DNA of 64,000 nt from Saccharothrix syringae (GCF_009498035.1 NZ_CP034550.1:744001-808000), one strand, 5' to 3'; shown: positions 1 through 10,188, numbered from the stretch's first letter. The notes: a model not told the origin generated them from the letters alone. A program made the numbers and translations.

Positions 1-1
1 G

Positions 2-1252
2 GTCGACGCGGAGGACACCGACTCGGTGGACGTGGACCTGTCCCGGGTGCGGGTGGTGGTCGACCGGGCGGCCGAGTGGCGGCAGGCGTACGCCGAGGCC
101 GGCCGGCTCATGCGGGACAACTTCTGGCGCACCGACATGGGCGGCGTGGACTGGGCGGGCGTGCTGGAGCGCTACCGGCCCCTGGTGGACCGGCTCGGCA
201 GCTACGCCGACCTGGTCGACCTGCTGTGGGAGGTGCAGGGCGAGCTGGGCACGTCCCACGCCTACGTCATCCCCTCCGGCAGCCCGCGCGGGCGGACCGT
301 CGGCCTGCTCGGCGCCGACCTGGAGCGGGACGAGCACGGCGCGTGGCGCGTGCTGCGGGTCATCCCCGGCGAGACGTCGGACCCGGCGGCGCGGTCGCCG
401 CTGGCCGCGCCCGGGGTCGCGGTGCGCGCCGGTGACGCGGTCGTGGCCGTGGACGGGCGGCAGGTCGACCCGGTGACCGGCCCCGCGCCGCTGCTGGTGG
501 GCACGGCGGGCAAGCCGGTGGAGCTGACCGTGCGGCCGGGCGGCGGCGGCGAGCCGCGGCGCGTCGTGGTGGTGCCGCTGGCGGACGACGAGCCGCTGCG
601 CTACCACGCGTGGGTGGCCGACCGGCGGGCCCGCGTGCACGAGCTGTCCGGCGGGCGCGTCGGGTACCTGCACGTGCCGGACATGACCGGCGCCGGCTGG
701 GCGCAGCTGCACCGCGACCTGCGGGTGGAGCTGGCCCGCGAGGCGGTCGTGCTGGACGTGCGCGAGAACGGCGGCGGGCACACCTCCGAGCTGGTCGTGG
801 AGAAGCTGGGGCGCCGGATCATCGGCTGGTCGGTGGCCCGCGGGTACACCACGGCCGACAGCTACCCCGGTGACGCGCCGCGCGGGCCCGTGGTGGCCAT
901 CGCGGACGAGTTCGCCGGGTCGGACGGCGACATCGTGAACGTGGCGATCAAGGAGATGGGCATCGGGCCGGTGGTCGGCACCCGCACGTGGGGCGGGGTG
1001 ATCGGCATCGACATGAGGTACTCGCTGGTCGACGGGACGCTGGTGACCCAGCCCCGGTACGCGACGTGGTTCGCCGGGCCGGGGTGGGGCGTGGAGAACC
1101 ACGGCGTCGACCCGGACGTGGAGGTGGTGGTGACGCCGCAGGACCGGGTGGCCGGGCGCGACCCGCAGCTCGACACCGCGGTCCGGCTGGCCCTGGAGGC
1201 GCTGGAGGTGCGCCCGGCCGCGGTCCCGCCCGAGCTGCCGCCGCTCACCTGA
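2..1252 (+). CDS. Tricorn protease, C-terminal part (cut by window start)
   Basis: Tricorn is a large cytosolic serine protease (family S41) that degrades peptides released by the proteasome. The reading frame is open to the first bases of the window, so the N-terminal beta-propeller part lies upstream. Counting from the GTG at 26, the segment shows the core-1 Ser-His pair in GTSHAYV (H78), a PDZ domain at about residues 85-190 and the catalytic core at 215-380. The nucleophile serine is in ADEFAGSDGD (S299) and the charge-relay Glu in WGVENHGVDPD (E357), matching the known tricorn tetrad. It ends in TGA followed by a hairpin. Substrate and oligomer state are inferred from the family. Confidence 0.93.
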   Translation, partial: VDAEDTDSVDVDLSRVRVVVDRAAEWRQAYAEAGRLMRDNFWRTDMGGVDWAGVLERYRPLVDRLGSYADLVDLLWEVQGELGTSHAYVIPSGSPRGRTVGLLGADLERDEHGAWRVLRVIPGETSDPAARSPLAAPGVAVRAGDAVVAVDGRQVDPVTGPAPLLVGTAGKPVELTVRPGGGGEPRRVVVVPLADDEPLRYHAWVADRRARVHELSGGRVGYLHVPDMTGAGWAQLHRDLRVELAREAVVLDVRENGGGHTSELVVEKLGRRIIGWSVARGYTTADSYPGDAPRGPVVAIADEFAGSDGDIVNVAIKEMGIGPVVGTRTWGGVIGIDMRYSLVDGTLVTQPRYATWFAGPGWGVENHGVDPDVEVVVTPQDRVAGRDPQLDTAVRLALEALEVRPAAVPPELPPLT

Positions 1253-1253
1253 T

Positions 1254-1279
1254 CGAGATCACCTGGGCGTGTGATCTCG
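1254..1279 (+). terminator. Hairpin after tricorn gene
   Basis: A 9-bp perfect stem (CGAGATCAC / GTGATCTCG) with an 8-nt loop starts 2 nt after the tricorn stop codon. It has no T-tract, as is common for actinobacterial terminators. Confidence 0.55.
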
Positions 1280-1345
1280 CGGTGGTTGCGACCGCCGGTC
1301 CTTACCCGATCATGAGTAGCACGCGAGATCGGGGTCGGGGGTTCG

Positions 1346-2074
1346 GTGAGTCATCGTTTGTCGCCGCGTTCGGGGCGCGGGTGCTTCTTGGCGGTGGTGG
1401 TGCTGCCGCTCGCGGCGGCAGGCGGGGTCGCGGCGCTGGTGCTGGCGTTCCGGCAGCCCGACCCGGCGGCCGACCGGGCGGGCGGCGAGGTGGTCGTGAC
1501 GGCGCGGCCGACGCAGGTGAGCGCGCGGGCCGGCGTGCCGCCCGCACCGCTGACGCAGGCGGTCCTGTCCGAGGTGACGGGCGCGGTGACGGGCGCGCAG
1601 CCGGACCGCCGGGAGGTCCGCACCGGCGAGTGGCCGCCGACCCGCGGCCGGTGGCCCGGCGTGCTGCCCCGGTGGGGCGAGCCGTTCCGGCCGGACGGGT
1701 CGCCGCGCCCGGGGGGCGCCCCGCCGGTCCACGACGTGCTGCCGCCGATCGGCGAGGTGCTGCCGCCGGCGCCGGTGACCACGACGGTGGGCGGCGCGGT
1801 GCCGGACCCCACGTCGGCGGACCCCACGCAGGCGCCGACCACGCCGCCGGACCGGCCCACCTCCGCGCCGGTCGGGTCGACCGCGCCCGGCACGCCGACG
1901 ACCGAGCCCGGGACGGTGCCCGGCAACCCGCCCGGCGGCCCTTCCGGCAACCCGACGGGCGGCCCTTCCGGCACCGCGCCGGGGACGACACCCGGCACCC
2001 CACCCGGGACCACGCCGGGGACGACGGCACCCACCGGTCGACCCGAGCCCGGCCGCGCGGTGCGGCCGGGCTGA
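1346..2074 (+). CDS. Membrane-anchored Pro/Thr-rich protein, unknown function
   Basis: 242 residues; I do not recognise a family. A basic N-terminus is followed by one hydrophobic segment (about residues 13-35, FLAVVVLPLAAAGGVAALVL), then a long extracellular-type tail rich in Pro, Thr and Gly with short PGTTPGTPPG-like repeats and no globular domain visible. This looks like a single-pass type II protein with a wall-spanning stalk. The GTG start at 1346 (MSHRLSPRSG) is the one that places the hydrophobic helix near the N-terminus. It is followed by a degenerate repeat and converges with the iron-uptake operon. The coding call rests on the helix plus biased composition, so it is moderately sure. 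Confidence 0.6.
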   Translation: MSHRLSPRSGRGCFLAVVVLPLAAAGGVAALVLAFRQPDPAADRAGGEVVVTARPTQVSARAGVPPAPLTQAVLSEVTGAVTGAQPDRREVRTGEWPPTRGRWPGVLPRWGEPFRPDGSPRPGGAPPVHDVLPPIGEVLPPAPVTTTVGGAVPDPTSADPTQAPTTPPDRPTSAPVGSTAPGTPTTEPGTVPGNPPGGPSGNPTGGPSGTAPGTTPGTPPGTTPGTTAPTGRPEPGRAVRPG

Positions 2075-2215
2075 GGTTCCGGGCCCGGAGTGCCGGGCCT
2101 TGGAGTGCTGGGCCTTGAGTTCCGGGTCCGAGGTCCCGGGTCCGGCGTGCCGGGTCCGAGGTTCCGGGGTCGGAGTGCCGGGCCCGGAGCCCCGGGCCGG
2201 TTCCCGCGGTCCCGA
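2075..2215. repeat. Degenerate tandem repeat between convergent genes
   Basis: About seven imperfect copies of a ~20-bp unit built around GTTCCGGGTCCGAGG / GAGTGCCGGGCC fill the whole gap between the Pro-rich protein and efeB stop codons. The copies vary in which of A, G, T or C occupies two or three positions. No coding sense is evident. Confidence 0.7.
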
Positions 2216-3484
2216 TCAGCCGCCGGATCGGCCCTCGAACAGGGTGTCGCCCCAGAACCCGCCCTCGCGCACCCCCGGCGGCACGGCGAAGTGCCCCGAA
2301 CCGGTGTGCTCCAGGTACTCCATCATCCTGTCCTTGGTCGACAGCGCCATCTGCATGGGCACGAACTGCCTGCCGGTGTCCCGGTTGAAGCAGACGAAGA
2401 ACAGCCCCGCGTCGAGGTGCCCCAGCCCGTCGGTCCCGTCCGTGAAGTTGTACCCCCGGCGCAGGATCCGCACGCCGCCCAGGTGCTCGGCGGAGGCCAG
2501 CCGCACGTGCGCGTCCTCCTTGACCAGGTACTCGCCGCCCGCGCCCTTCACGTGCAGGTCGACCGGGTCGAACTCGGCGAGCTGCCCGAGCGGCGCCCCG
2601 GTGCCCTTGGCCCGCCCGACGACCGCCTCCTGCTCGGCCAGCGACGTGCGGTCCCAGACCTCGACGTGCATCCGGATCCGCCGCGCCACCAGGTAGGTGC
2701 CGCCGACCAGCCAGTCCGGGCCGTCGCCGGGGGCGACCCACACGTGCTCGCGCAGCGCGTCGGCGTCCTCGGCCTTGATGTTGTTCGTGCCGTCCTTGAA
2801 GCCGAACAGGTTGCGCGGCGTGCTCTGGGACGTGGAGGTGGAGGAGGTGCGGCCGAACCCGAGCTGCGACCACCGCACCCGCACCCGCCCGAACCCGATG
2901 CGCACCAGGTTGCGGATGGCGTGCACGGCCACCTGCGGGTCGTTCGCGCACGCCTGGAGGCACAGGTCGCCGCCGCACCGCCGCTCGTCGAGGTCGTCGG
3001 ACGGGAACCGGGGCAGCTCGACCAGCTTCGGCGGCCTGCGGTCGGCCAGGCCGAACCGGTGGTCGAACAGCGACGGGCCGAAGCCGAGGGTGAGGGTCAG
3101 CGCGGACGCGGGCAGGTCGAGCGCCTCGCCGGTGTCCTCGGGCGGTGCCTGGGGGCTGCCGCCGACCGCGCCGCCCTCGGCGGCCTCCTGCCCGGCGGTC
3201 ATCCGGCGGGCCGCCGCGGTCCACTCCCGCAGCAGGTCGACCAGCTCGGCGCGGTCGTCGGTGGTCACGTCGAGCGCGACGAAGTGCATCCGGTCCTGCG
3301 CGGGCGTGGTGATGCCCGCCTGGTGCTCGCCGTGGAACGGCACGGCCTCGGCGCCGGTCGGCCGCACCCGCTCGGACGACGCCGCCCCGCCGACCAGCGC
3401 GCCGGCCGCCGCGCCCGCGCCCGCCAGGGCCGCGCCGGCCCCGGCGAACCCGAGGAGCCTGCGCCGGGGCAGGCCGCCGGTCAC
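2216..3484 (-). CDS. efeB: EfeB-type Dyp peroxidase, Tat-exported
   Basis: Haem-dependent dye-decolorising peroxidase of the EfeUOB ferrous-iron uptake system, thought to act outside the membrane on haem or Fe(II). The GTG start at 3484 overlaps the efeO stop (GTGA) and gives 422 residues beginning MTGGLPRRRLLGFAGAG, a twin-arginine signal followed by an Ala/Gly hydrophobic core. The DyP signature GxxDG appears as FGFKDGTNN near residue 226. The proximal haem His region HLDAGLFFVCFNRDTGRQF lies near residue 355. It is the last gene of efeU-efeO-efeB. A longer upstream frame exists but would overlap efeO extensively and lacks a signal peptide. Confidence 0.94.
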   Translation of the reverse strand: MTGGLPRRRLLGFAGAGAALAGAGAAAGALVGGAASSERVRPTGAEAVPFHGEHQAGITTPAQDRMHFVALDVTTDDRAELVDLLREWTAAARRMTAGQEAAEGGAVGGSPQAPPEDTGEALDLPASALTLTLGFGPSLFDHRFGLADRRPPKLVELPRFPSDDLDERRCGGDLCLQACANDPQVAVHAIRNLVRIGFGRVRVRWSQLGFGRTSSTSTSQSTPRNLFGFKDGTNNIKAEDADALREHVWVAPGDGPDWLVGGTYLVARRIRMHVEVWDRTSLAEQEAVVGRAKGTGAPLGQLAEFDPVDLHVKGAGGEYLVKEDAHVRLASAEHLGGVRILRRGYNFTDGTDGLGHLDAGLFFVCFNRDTGRQFVPMQMALSTKDRMMEYLEHTGSGHFAVPPGVREGGFWGDTLFEGRSGG

Positions 3485-4602
3485 CGCGACACCACCTCGG
3501 CGACGCGGCTGATCGGCTCGCCGAGCGCGTCCACGGCCGCCGACAGCGCCTGCACGTCCGACTCGCCCAGCGCGGTGTAGAGCCGGAAGCCGTCGCCGTC
3601 GCGGTAGGTCTCCAGCAGGTCGTCGAGCGCCTTGAACTTCTGGTCCACGGTCGCCGCCAGCGCCGCGTCCCGCTCCTCGATCACCGGCCGCAGCGCGGCG
3701 ACGGCGGCCTGCGAGCCGTCGACGTTGGCGCGGAAGTCCCACAGGTCGGTGTGCGAGTAGCGGTCCTCCTCGCCGGTGATCTTGCCGGTGGCGACCTCGT
3801 CCAGCAGCTCCTTGGCGCCGTTGGCCAGCTGCAGCGGGGTCAGCTCGACGGCCTTGGCCTTCGCGACGACCTCCTTGACGTCGGTGAGCAGCCGGTCGGC
3901 GATCGAGGCGGTGTCGGCCTGCGGGCCGGCCTGCCAGAGGTCCTTCTCCAGGCGGTGGAAGCCGGTGAACTCCACGCCCTCCTCGATGACGTCCTCGCGG
4001 CCGTCGACCTTCGGGTCGAGGTCGCCGAAGCTCTCCGCGACGGGCTCGATGCGCTCCCAGTAGGTGCGCGCGACCGGGTAGAGCGCCTTGGCCCGCTCCA
4101 CGTCACCGGCCTTGACCGCGTCGACGAACTCGGTGGTCTTGGCCAGCAGGCCGTCGGCCTGGGAGTTGACGTACCGCTGGTAGCCCTTGGTGGCCTCGGC
4201 GAGCGCGGCGTCGGCGTCGGCGGACTTCCTCGCCTCGCCGTCGACGGTGAACGCGCCGCGGATGCCGTCGCCCTTCATGCCCGGCTTGCACGCGGTCTGG
4301 AGCTCGCCCGCCTCGGTGACCTCCACGATCAGCCGCCGGGTGAGGCCGGGCCCGATGTTCTCGACCTCGCCGAGGATGCGGTCGCCGGGGGCGTAGAGGT
4401 AGAACTCGGTGACCTTGGTGCCCTTGTTGGTGACCTCGAAGGTGACGTTGCCGGTCTTCGCGCTGGTGCGGGCGACCTTGCAGGCGTCGTCGGTGGCCTC
4501 GACGGCGATCGGGCCGTCGGCACCCGCGGTGGTCTCCGGTCCGCCGCACGCGGCGAGCAGGAGCAGCGACGCGGCGGTGAGCGCACGGGCGGTCGTGGGC
4601 AC
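3481..4602 (-). CDS. efeO: EfeO iron-binding lipoprotein
   Basis: Periplasmic-type component of the EfeUOB system, delivering iron to the EfeU permease. 373 residues start with a lipoprotein signal whose lipobox is LLLLAACGG (Cys about residue 19). An N-terminal cupredoxin-like domain (about 30-125) is followed by the alpha-helical EfeO/M75 domain (about 135-373), with the HxxE metal motif in GFHRLEKDLW near residue 214. It sits 16 nt after efeU and overlaps efeB by 4 nt, so the three are one transcript. Length and two-domain layout match full-length EfeO. Confidence 0.95.
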   Translation of the reverse strand: MPTTARALTAASLLLLAACGGPETTAGADGPIAVEATDDACKVARTSAKTGNVTFEVTNKGTKVTEFYLYAPGDRILGEVENIGPGLTRRLIVEVTEAGELQTACKPGMKGDGIRGAFTVDGEARKSADADAALAEATKGYQRYVNSQADGLLAKTTEFVDAVKAGDVERAKALYPVARTYWERIEPVAESFGDLDPKVDGREDVIEEGVEFTGFHRLEKDLWQAGPQADTASIADRLLTDVKEVVAKAKAVELTPLQLANGAKELLDEVATGKITGEEDRYSHTDLWDFRANVDGSQAAVAALRPVIEERDAALAATVDQKFKALDDLLETYRDGDGFRLYTALGESDVQALSAAVDALGEPISRVAEVVSR

Positions 4603-4618
4603 GGGTGGTTCTCCGGTT

Positions 4619-5446
4619 TCAGCTACGCGCGCCGGCGGCGGCGCGGGTTCTCGGGCGGATCAGGAACAGCGGCAGGACGACCAGCACGTAGGCGCTCCAG
4701 GCGGCGGCCTGGAGGACCGTGGTGCGCTGGGAGTAGTTGAAGATCCCCTTGAGCAGCGCGCCGTACCAGGAGTCCTCCGGGACGGTGTCACCCAGGTCGA
4801 AGGCCAGCACGTCGAGGCCGGGCAGGATGGCCGCCTCCTGGAGGTCGTGCAGGCCGTAGGCGAGCACGCCCGCCGCCACGAACACCAGCAGCGCGCCGGT
4901 CCAGGTGAAGAACGCGCCGAGGTCGAACCGGATCGCGCCCCGGTAGAGCAGGTACGCGAGTGCGACGGCCACGCCGATGCCGACCAGGAAGCCGATCAGC
5001 GGCTGCACCGTGCTGCCCGCGGCCTGGACGCTGGAGTAGAAGAACACGGCGGTCTCCAGCCCCTCGCGCCCGACCGCGAGGAACGCCAGCACGACCACCG
5101 CCAGGGGGCCGACCTCCAGGGCCCGGTCGAGCTTGCCGCGCAGGTCGGCGGCGATGGTGCGGGCGGTGGCGCGCATCCAGAAGACCATGCCGGTCACGAA
5201 CGCCACGGCCAGCAGCGACATCCCGCCGCCGAACGCCTCCTGCTGCTCGAAGGTCATGGTGGCCGCGGTGAACGAGACGACCGCGCCGAACACGACCGAC
5301 AGCGCGACGGCCGCGGCCACGCCCAGCCAGACCTGCGGCAGCCGCGACCGGCGGTCGGTCCTGACCAGGAAGGCGACCAGGATGCTGACGACCAGGGCGG
5401 CTTCCAGGCCCTCGCGCAACCCGATCAGCCCGTTGCTGAGCAGCAC
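4619..5446 (-). CDS. efeU: EfeU ferrous iron permease (FTR1 family)
   Basis: Inner-membrane iron permease of the OFeT/FTR1 type. The GTG start at 5446 (MLLSNGLIGLREGLEAALVV) is chosen because GGGGAG lies 6 nt upstream and because it places the first REGLE iron-binding motif at residues 11-15, inside the first helix, as in the family. The second REGLE motif is at about 128-132 (VGREGLETAVFFYS). About seven hydrophobic helices fill the 275 residues. It is the first gene of the operon, and two IdeR-like boxes lie 21-60 bp upstream. Confidence 0.95.
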   Translation of the reverse strand: MLLSNGLIGLREGLEAALVVSILVAFLVRTDRRSRLPQVWLGVAAAVALSVVFGAVVSFTAATMTFEQQEAFGGGMSLLAVAFVTGMVFWMRATARTIAADLRGKLDRALEVGPLAVVVLAFLAVGREGLETAVFFYSSVQAAGSTVQPLIGFLVGIGVAVALAYLLYRGAIRFDLGAFFTWTGALLVFVAAGVLAYGLHDLQEAAILPGLDVLAFDLGDTVPEDSWYGALLKGIFNYSQRTTVLQAAAWSAYVLVVLPLFLIRPRTRAAAGARS

Positions 5447-5466
5447 GGCGGCTCCCCGGGAAGAAG

Positions 5467-5505
5467 TTAGATGAGGCTCACCGAATTTAGGCAAGGCTGG
5501 GCTCT
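5467..5505 (-). promoter_or_regulatory. IdeR/DmdR-type iron boxes upstream of efeU
   Basis: TTAGATGAGGCTCACCGAA (5467-5485) matches 15 of 19 positions of the actinobacterial IdeR/DmdR1 box TTAGGTTAGGCTAACCTAA. A weaker copy, TTAGGCAAGGCTGGGCTCT, begins 20 bp further on (12 of 19). Position just upstream of efeU supports iron-dependent repression of efeUOB. The divergent transglycosylase starts 97 bp beyond and may or may not respond. Confidence 0.75.
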
Positions 5506-5601
5506 CTCGTCCAGCACACAAACGAGGTCAAATGTGGTAATGGGGACAAGAGCCCCAAATTGCTCCGTGATCCAGCCCTCGGCGGCACGTAGCCTGGGTT
5601 C

Positions 5602-6432
5602 GTGGTAGTCCCGCCCCCGTCGAAGACGAAGCCCGGGCCGCGCGCCCGCGGTCGCGCCGGCGAAGTCGTCGGGCGCCTGTTCCTGGTGCTGCTCCTGCTC
5701 GCCGTCGCGGCCGGCGGCGCCTGGGCGCTGGGCCGGTTCAACCGCCCCGGCCCGCGCGAGGCCGCCGACCCGCCGTTCCCGGTGCCGTTCCTGGAGGTCG
5801 AGCCGGGTGCCGCCGCACCGGGTTCGGGCGGCCGGGTGCCCGCGGCCGGCCCGGCCACCGCGGACCCCCTGGTGGAGTGGGCGTCCTCCCTGGCGGCGGA
5901 GATCGACGTCCCGGCCCGCGCGCTGCGCGCCTACGCCACCGCCGACCTGGCCATGCGCGCCCAGCAGCCGGGGTGCCGGATCTCCTGGGCGACCCTGGCG
6001 GGCATCGGCCGCGTCGAGTCCTTCCACGGCACCATCGGCGGCCTGGAGCTCGGCGAGGACGGCCGCCCGTCCCGCCCGATCATCGGCATCCCGCTCGACG
6101 GCTCGCCGGGGGTCAAGGCGATCCCCGACTCCGACGGCGGCCGGCTGGACGAGGACACGCGGTGGGACCGGGCCGTGGGGCCGATGCAGTTCATCCCCAC
6201 CACGTGGGCGCGCTACGCGGTCCGCGCCAACGGCGACGGAAACAGCCCGGACCCGCAGAACATCGACGACGCCGCCCTGGCCGCCGCCCGGTACCTGTGC
6301 TCGGGCGGGCGCGACCTGGGCACCGGCGCAGGCTGGTGGGCGGCCGTGCTGGACTACAACGCCTCGACCGAGTACGGGCAGAAGGTGTTCAGCGGGGCCG
6401 AGGCGTACGCCCGCGCGAGCACCGGGACCTGA
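5602..6432 (+). CDS. Membrane-anchored lytic transglycosylase (MltB-like)
   Basis: 276 residues. A basic N-terminus and a hydrophobic helix (about residues 24-46) anchor the protein; a Pro-rich linker leads to an SLT_2/MltB-type domain from about residue 95. The catalytic Glu is E139 in LAGIGRVESFHG, and the conserved WDRAVGPMQFIPTTWARY and DPQNIDDAALAAARYLC motifs follow. It should cleave the MurNAc-GlcNAc bond of peptidoglycan with 1,6-anhydro product formation. Start GTG 5602 retains the membrane helix. A second, larger paralogue lies at 10189. It is transcribed away from efeU. Confidence 0.9.
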   Translation: MVVPPPSKTKPGPRARGRAGEVVGRLFLVLLLLAVAAGGAWALGRFNRPGPREAADPPFPVPFLEVEPGAAAPGSGGRVPAAGPATADPLVEWASSLAAEIDVPARALRAYATADLAMRAQQPGCRISWATLAGIGRVESFHGTIGGLELGEDGRPSRPIIGIPLDGSPGVKAIPDSDGGRLDEDTRWDRAVGPMQFIPTTWARYAVRANGDGNSPDPQNIDDAALAAARYLCSGGRDLGTGAGWWAAVLDYNASTEYGQKVFSGAEAYARASTGT

Positions 6433-6486
6433 CCGCGGGCACCGGGCCGACCGCGGGCACCGGCACCGGACGCCGCCGAAGAGCCC

Positions 6487-6864
6487 TCAGCGGTCCCGCT
6501 CGACCGCCAACCGGGCGCTCAGCTCGCCCAACGCCTCCTGGTACTCCGGCGTCGGGTTCATCGCCGCCGCCATCCGGAACTGCGCCAGCGCCTCCGGCAA
6601 CCGGCTCTGCCGCTGCAGCGTCCGCCCCAGCGCGAACCGCGCGTAGTGGTCGCTCGGGTCGAGCTCCAGCACCTTGCGGAAAGCCGCCTCGGCCCGCTTG
6701 AGCTGCGCCGACCCCAGGTACGCCCGGCCCGCGAGCAGCTGCACACCAGCCTGCTCCGGTGCCGCTTCGAGCACGACGGCCAGCTCGCGCAACGCCTCCA
6801 GCGGTCGGCGTTGCGCGAGCAGCGCCTCGGCCCGGCGGAACGCCTCGAAGGTGCCGTCTGTCAT
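6487..6864 (-). CDS. Small tetratricopeptide-repeat protein
   Basis: 125 residues starting at ATG 6864 (MTDGTFEAFRRAEALLAQRR). About three TPR units are visible, the clearest being AEAAFRKVLELDPSDHYARFALGRTL and the following EALAQFRMAAAMNPTPEY. TPRs mediate protein-protein contacts; no catalytic domain is present. It lies 68 nt downstream of the alpha/beta hydrolase on the same strand and may be co-transcribed. It converges with the transglycosylase. Partner unknown. Confidence 0.85.
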   Translation of the reverse strand: MTDGTFEAFRRAEALLAQRRPLEALRELAVVLEAAPEQAGVQLLAGRAYLGSAQLKRAEAAFRKVLELDPSDHYARFALGRTLQRQSRLPEALAQFRMAAAMNPTPEYQEALGELSARLAVERDR

Positions 6865-6932
6865 GGTCCGATCAACGCTACCCGCGCACCCGCCCGGCGT
6901 ACGACAGCCGACCGGATGACGGGAAACGCGTC

Positions 6933-7646
6933 TCACCCGAGCAGAGCGTGGTGGAGCCGGTCCAGCACCGGCCGGATCGAGCCGGGTTCCTCCACGTGGG
7001 CGTTGTGACCCACCCCGGCCAGCACCATTCCACCCGGCTGGGCCGCCAGCAGGTCCCCGGGCGGGCACATGGGGTCGTCCTCGCCCGCCGCGAGCAGCAC
7101 CGGGCAGCGGGCCGCGGCGAGCAGCCCGTCCACATCCGGGGCGCCCACCCCGAACGCCGCCGGGTCGAGCGCCGCCCGCCACCCGTCGGGCGTCTCGACC
7201 ACCCCGTCCTCCAGCGGCACGCCGGCCAGCTTCGCCGCCCACCCCGAAGCTTCGGCCCGCGTCGGGAACACCCTCGGCGGCTTCGCGGCGAGCCCGGCGG
7301 CGCGGGCCAGTTCACCCTCCGTCCACCGCAGCTTCACCCCGAGCCCGGCGGCGGCGCGCACGTCCACGCCGAACCACCCGCTCGCCAGCGCCAGGGCGAC
7401 CACCCCGCCGAGGGAGTGCCCGAGCACGGCGACCGGCCCGGCGGGCACCACCGACGCCACCGCGGCCGCCAGCGAGCCGAACGAGTACCGGCCCAGCGGC
7501 GCCGACCGCCCGTGCCCCGGCAGGTCCACGACCAGCCACGACCCGGGCCACGACCCGACCGCGCCGCGCCACGCCGAACCGGTCGCGCCCAGCCCGTGCA
7601 GCAGCACCAGCAGGGGGCCCTCGCCACCCCGGGAAACGTGAACCAA
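6933..7646 (-). CDS. Alpha/beta hydrolase
   Basis: 237-residue alpha/beta-hydrolase fold enzyme. The oxyanion-hole motif LLHGLGATG is at about residues 15-23, the nucleophile elbow GHSLGG at about 75-80, the acid in LLAAGEDDPM, and the catalytic His in GVGHNAHVEEP. The start is TTG 7646: a GGGGAGG ribosome site lies 7 nt upstream and no better start is present. Substrate cannot be read from sequence. It is divergent from enolase and probably co-transcribed with the TPR gene. Confidence 0.88.
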   Translation of the reverse strand: MVHVSRGGEGPLLVLLHGLGATGSAWRGAVGSWPGSWLVVDLPGHGRSAPLGRYSFGSLAAAVASVVPAGPVAVLGHSLGGVVALALASGWFGVDVRAAAGLGVKLRWTEGELARAAGLAAKPPRVFPTRAEASGWAAKLAGVPLEDGVVETPDGWRAALDPAAFGVGAPDVDGLLAAARCPVLLAAGEDDPMCPPGDLLAAQPGGMVLAGVGHNAHVEEPGSIRPVLDRLHHALLG

Positions 7647-7701
7647 GGCTTAACCTCCCCTGAACGCGGCCGTCACGGCGGAGCCGCGGCCGTCCCACAC
7701 C

Positions 7702-9042
<1,341 letters not shown>

Positions 9043-9043
<1 letters not shown>

Positions 9044-9591
9044 TGACACCCCGGGACCGGGACCCCCGCCGCGGCCGCGACGCCGCGCGGGGGGCCCGGC
9101 CTGCCCGGAAGCGGGCCCGCGCGGGCGTGCCGGCCGAGGGCGGGTCGACGGCGCGGCCGCAGCAGCGGCGGCCGCAGTCCAGGGCCCGGACCAGGGCGGG
9201 CGCCGGCACGGGCGGCGCGTTCGGCATGACCGGCACGCGCCGCGCGGCGCTGCTGGCCATGGTCGTGTGCGCGCTGGCGCTGAGCATCGCGGTGCCCCTG
9301 CGGACCTACCTGGCCCAGCGCGAGGAGCTGCGCGAGGTCAACGCCTCGCAGGAGACGCTGCGCGCCGAGGTGGCGCGGTTGGAGCAGCGCAAGCGGGAGC
9401 TGGCCGACCCGGCGCACGTGGAGGCCGAGGCGCGGCGCAGGCTGCACTACGTGCGGCCCGGTGAGACGCCCTACGTGGTGCAGCTGCCCGGCGACGCGGA
9501 GCGCGAACTGGAAGAGCGGCGACCGGCGACCGAGCCGGCCGAGGACAAGGCGTGGTACGAGCAGTTGTGGGATTCGGTGGCGGCGCGATGA
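9043..9591 (+). CDS. FtsB/DivIC-family septum formation initiator
   Basis: Bitopic cell-division protein that joins the FtsQ-FtsL-FtsB type divisome subcomplex. 182 residues: an unusually long basic, disordered cytoplasmic N-terminus (1-66), one membrane helix (about 69-88, LLAMVVCALALSIAVPL), a short coiled coil (about 92-122, AQREELREVNASQETLRAEV) and the conserved end HYVRPGETPYVV. The ATG overlaps the eno stop, and its own stop overlaps the next ATG (ATGA). The eno-linked position is the usual one in actinobacteria. Confidence 0.92.
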
Positions 9592-10082
9592 CGCAGGTGA
9601 GCGACGAGGACCGGGCGGCGGTCGCGGCCCAGCTGGGGCGCACCCCGCGCGGCATGCGGGCGGTCGCCGCGCGGTGCCCGGGCGGGCACCCGGCGGTCGT
9701 GCGGACCAACCCCCGGCTGGAGGACGGCACGCCGTTCCCGACCCTGTACTACCTGACCTGCCCGCGGCTGACGTCGCTGGTCAGCAGGCTGGAGAGCGCC
9801 GGGGTGATGAGGGAGATGACCGACCGGCTGGCCGTGGACGAGGAGCTGGCCGGGCGCTACCTGCGGGCCCACGAGCTGTACCTGGCCGAGCGGGACGCGA
9901 TCGAACCGCTCGGCACCACCGTCACCGCGGGGGGCATGCCGGGGCGGGTCAAGTGCCTGCACGTGCACGTGGCGCACTCGCTGGCCGCCGGCCGCGGCGT
10001 CAACCCGTTCGGCGACGAGGCCCTGGACCTGCTGGCCGACGAGTGGCCGGCCGGGGATTGCGCGTCAAAGGTGAAAAACTGA
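9588..10082 (+). CDS. DUF501 family protein
   Basis: 164 residues of the conserved actinobacterial DUF501 family, unknown function. The start ATG 9588 overlaps the preceding stop by 4 nt. Family hallmarks are RTPRGMRAVAARCPGGHPAVV, PFPTLYYLTCPRL and the C-terminal VKCLHVHVAHSLAAGRGVNPFGD, which contains a conserved Cys-His cluster that could bind metal (inference). It lies between the FtsB-like gene and ppx; here a transglycosylase gene is inserted before ppx. Confidence 0.93.
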   Translation: MTQVSDEDRAAVAAQLGRTPRGMRAVAARCPGGHPAVVRTNPRLEDGTPFPTLYYLTCPRLTSLVSRLESAGVMREMTDRLAVDEELAGRYLRAHELYLAERDAIEPLGTTVTAGGMPGRVKCLHVHVAHSLAAGRGVNPFGDEALDLLADEWPAGDCASKVKN

Positions 10083-10188
10083 CCGTAGGGGCAGTTCTCC
10101 GGACACAAAGCCGGCCCACGGCCGTGACACCGCCGTTCGGATCAGGCAGGCTGGGTCACGGGCCGGGTGACGATGCGATGGGGAGTTC

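Noticed and set aside
10083..10188. Riboswitch (c-di-AMP type) before the second transglycosylase
   Set aside because: Such elements precede some wall hydrolase genes, but I see none of the conserved core and the leader is only about 100 nt.
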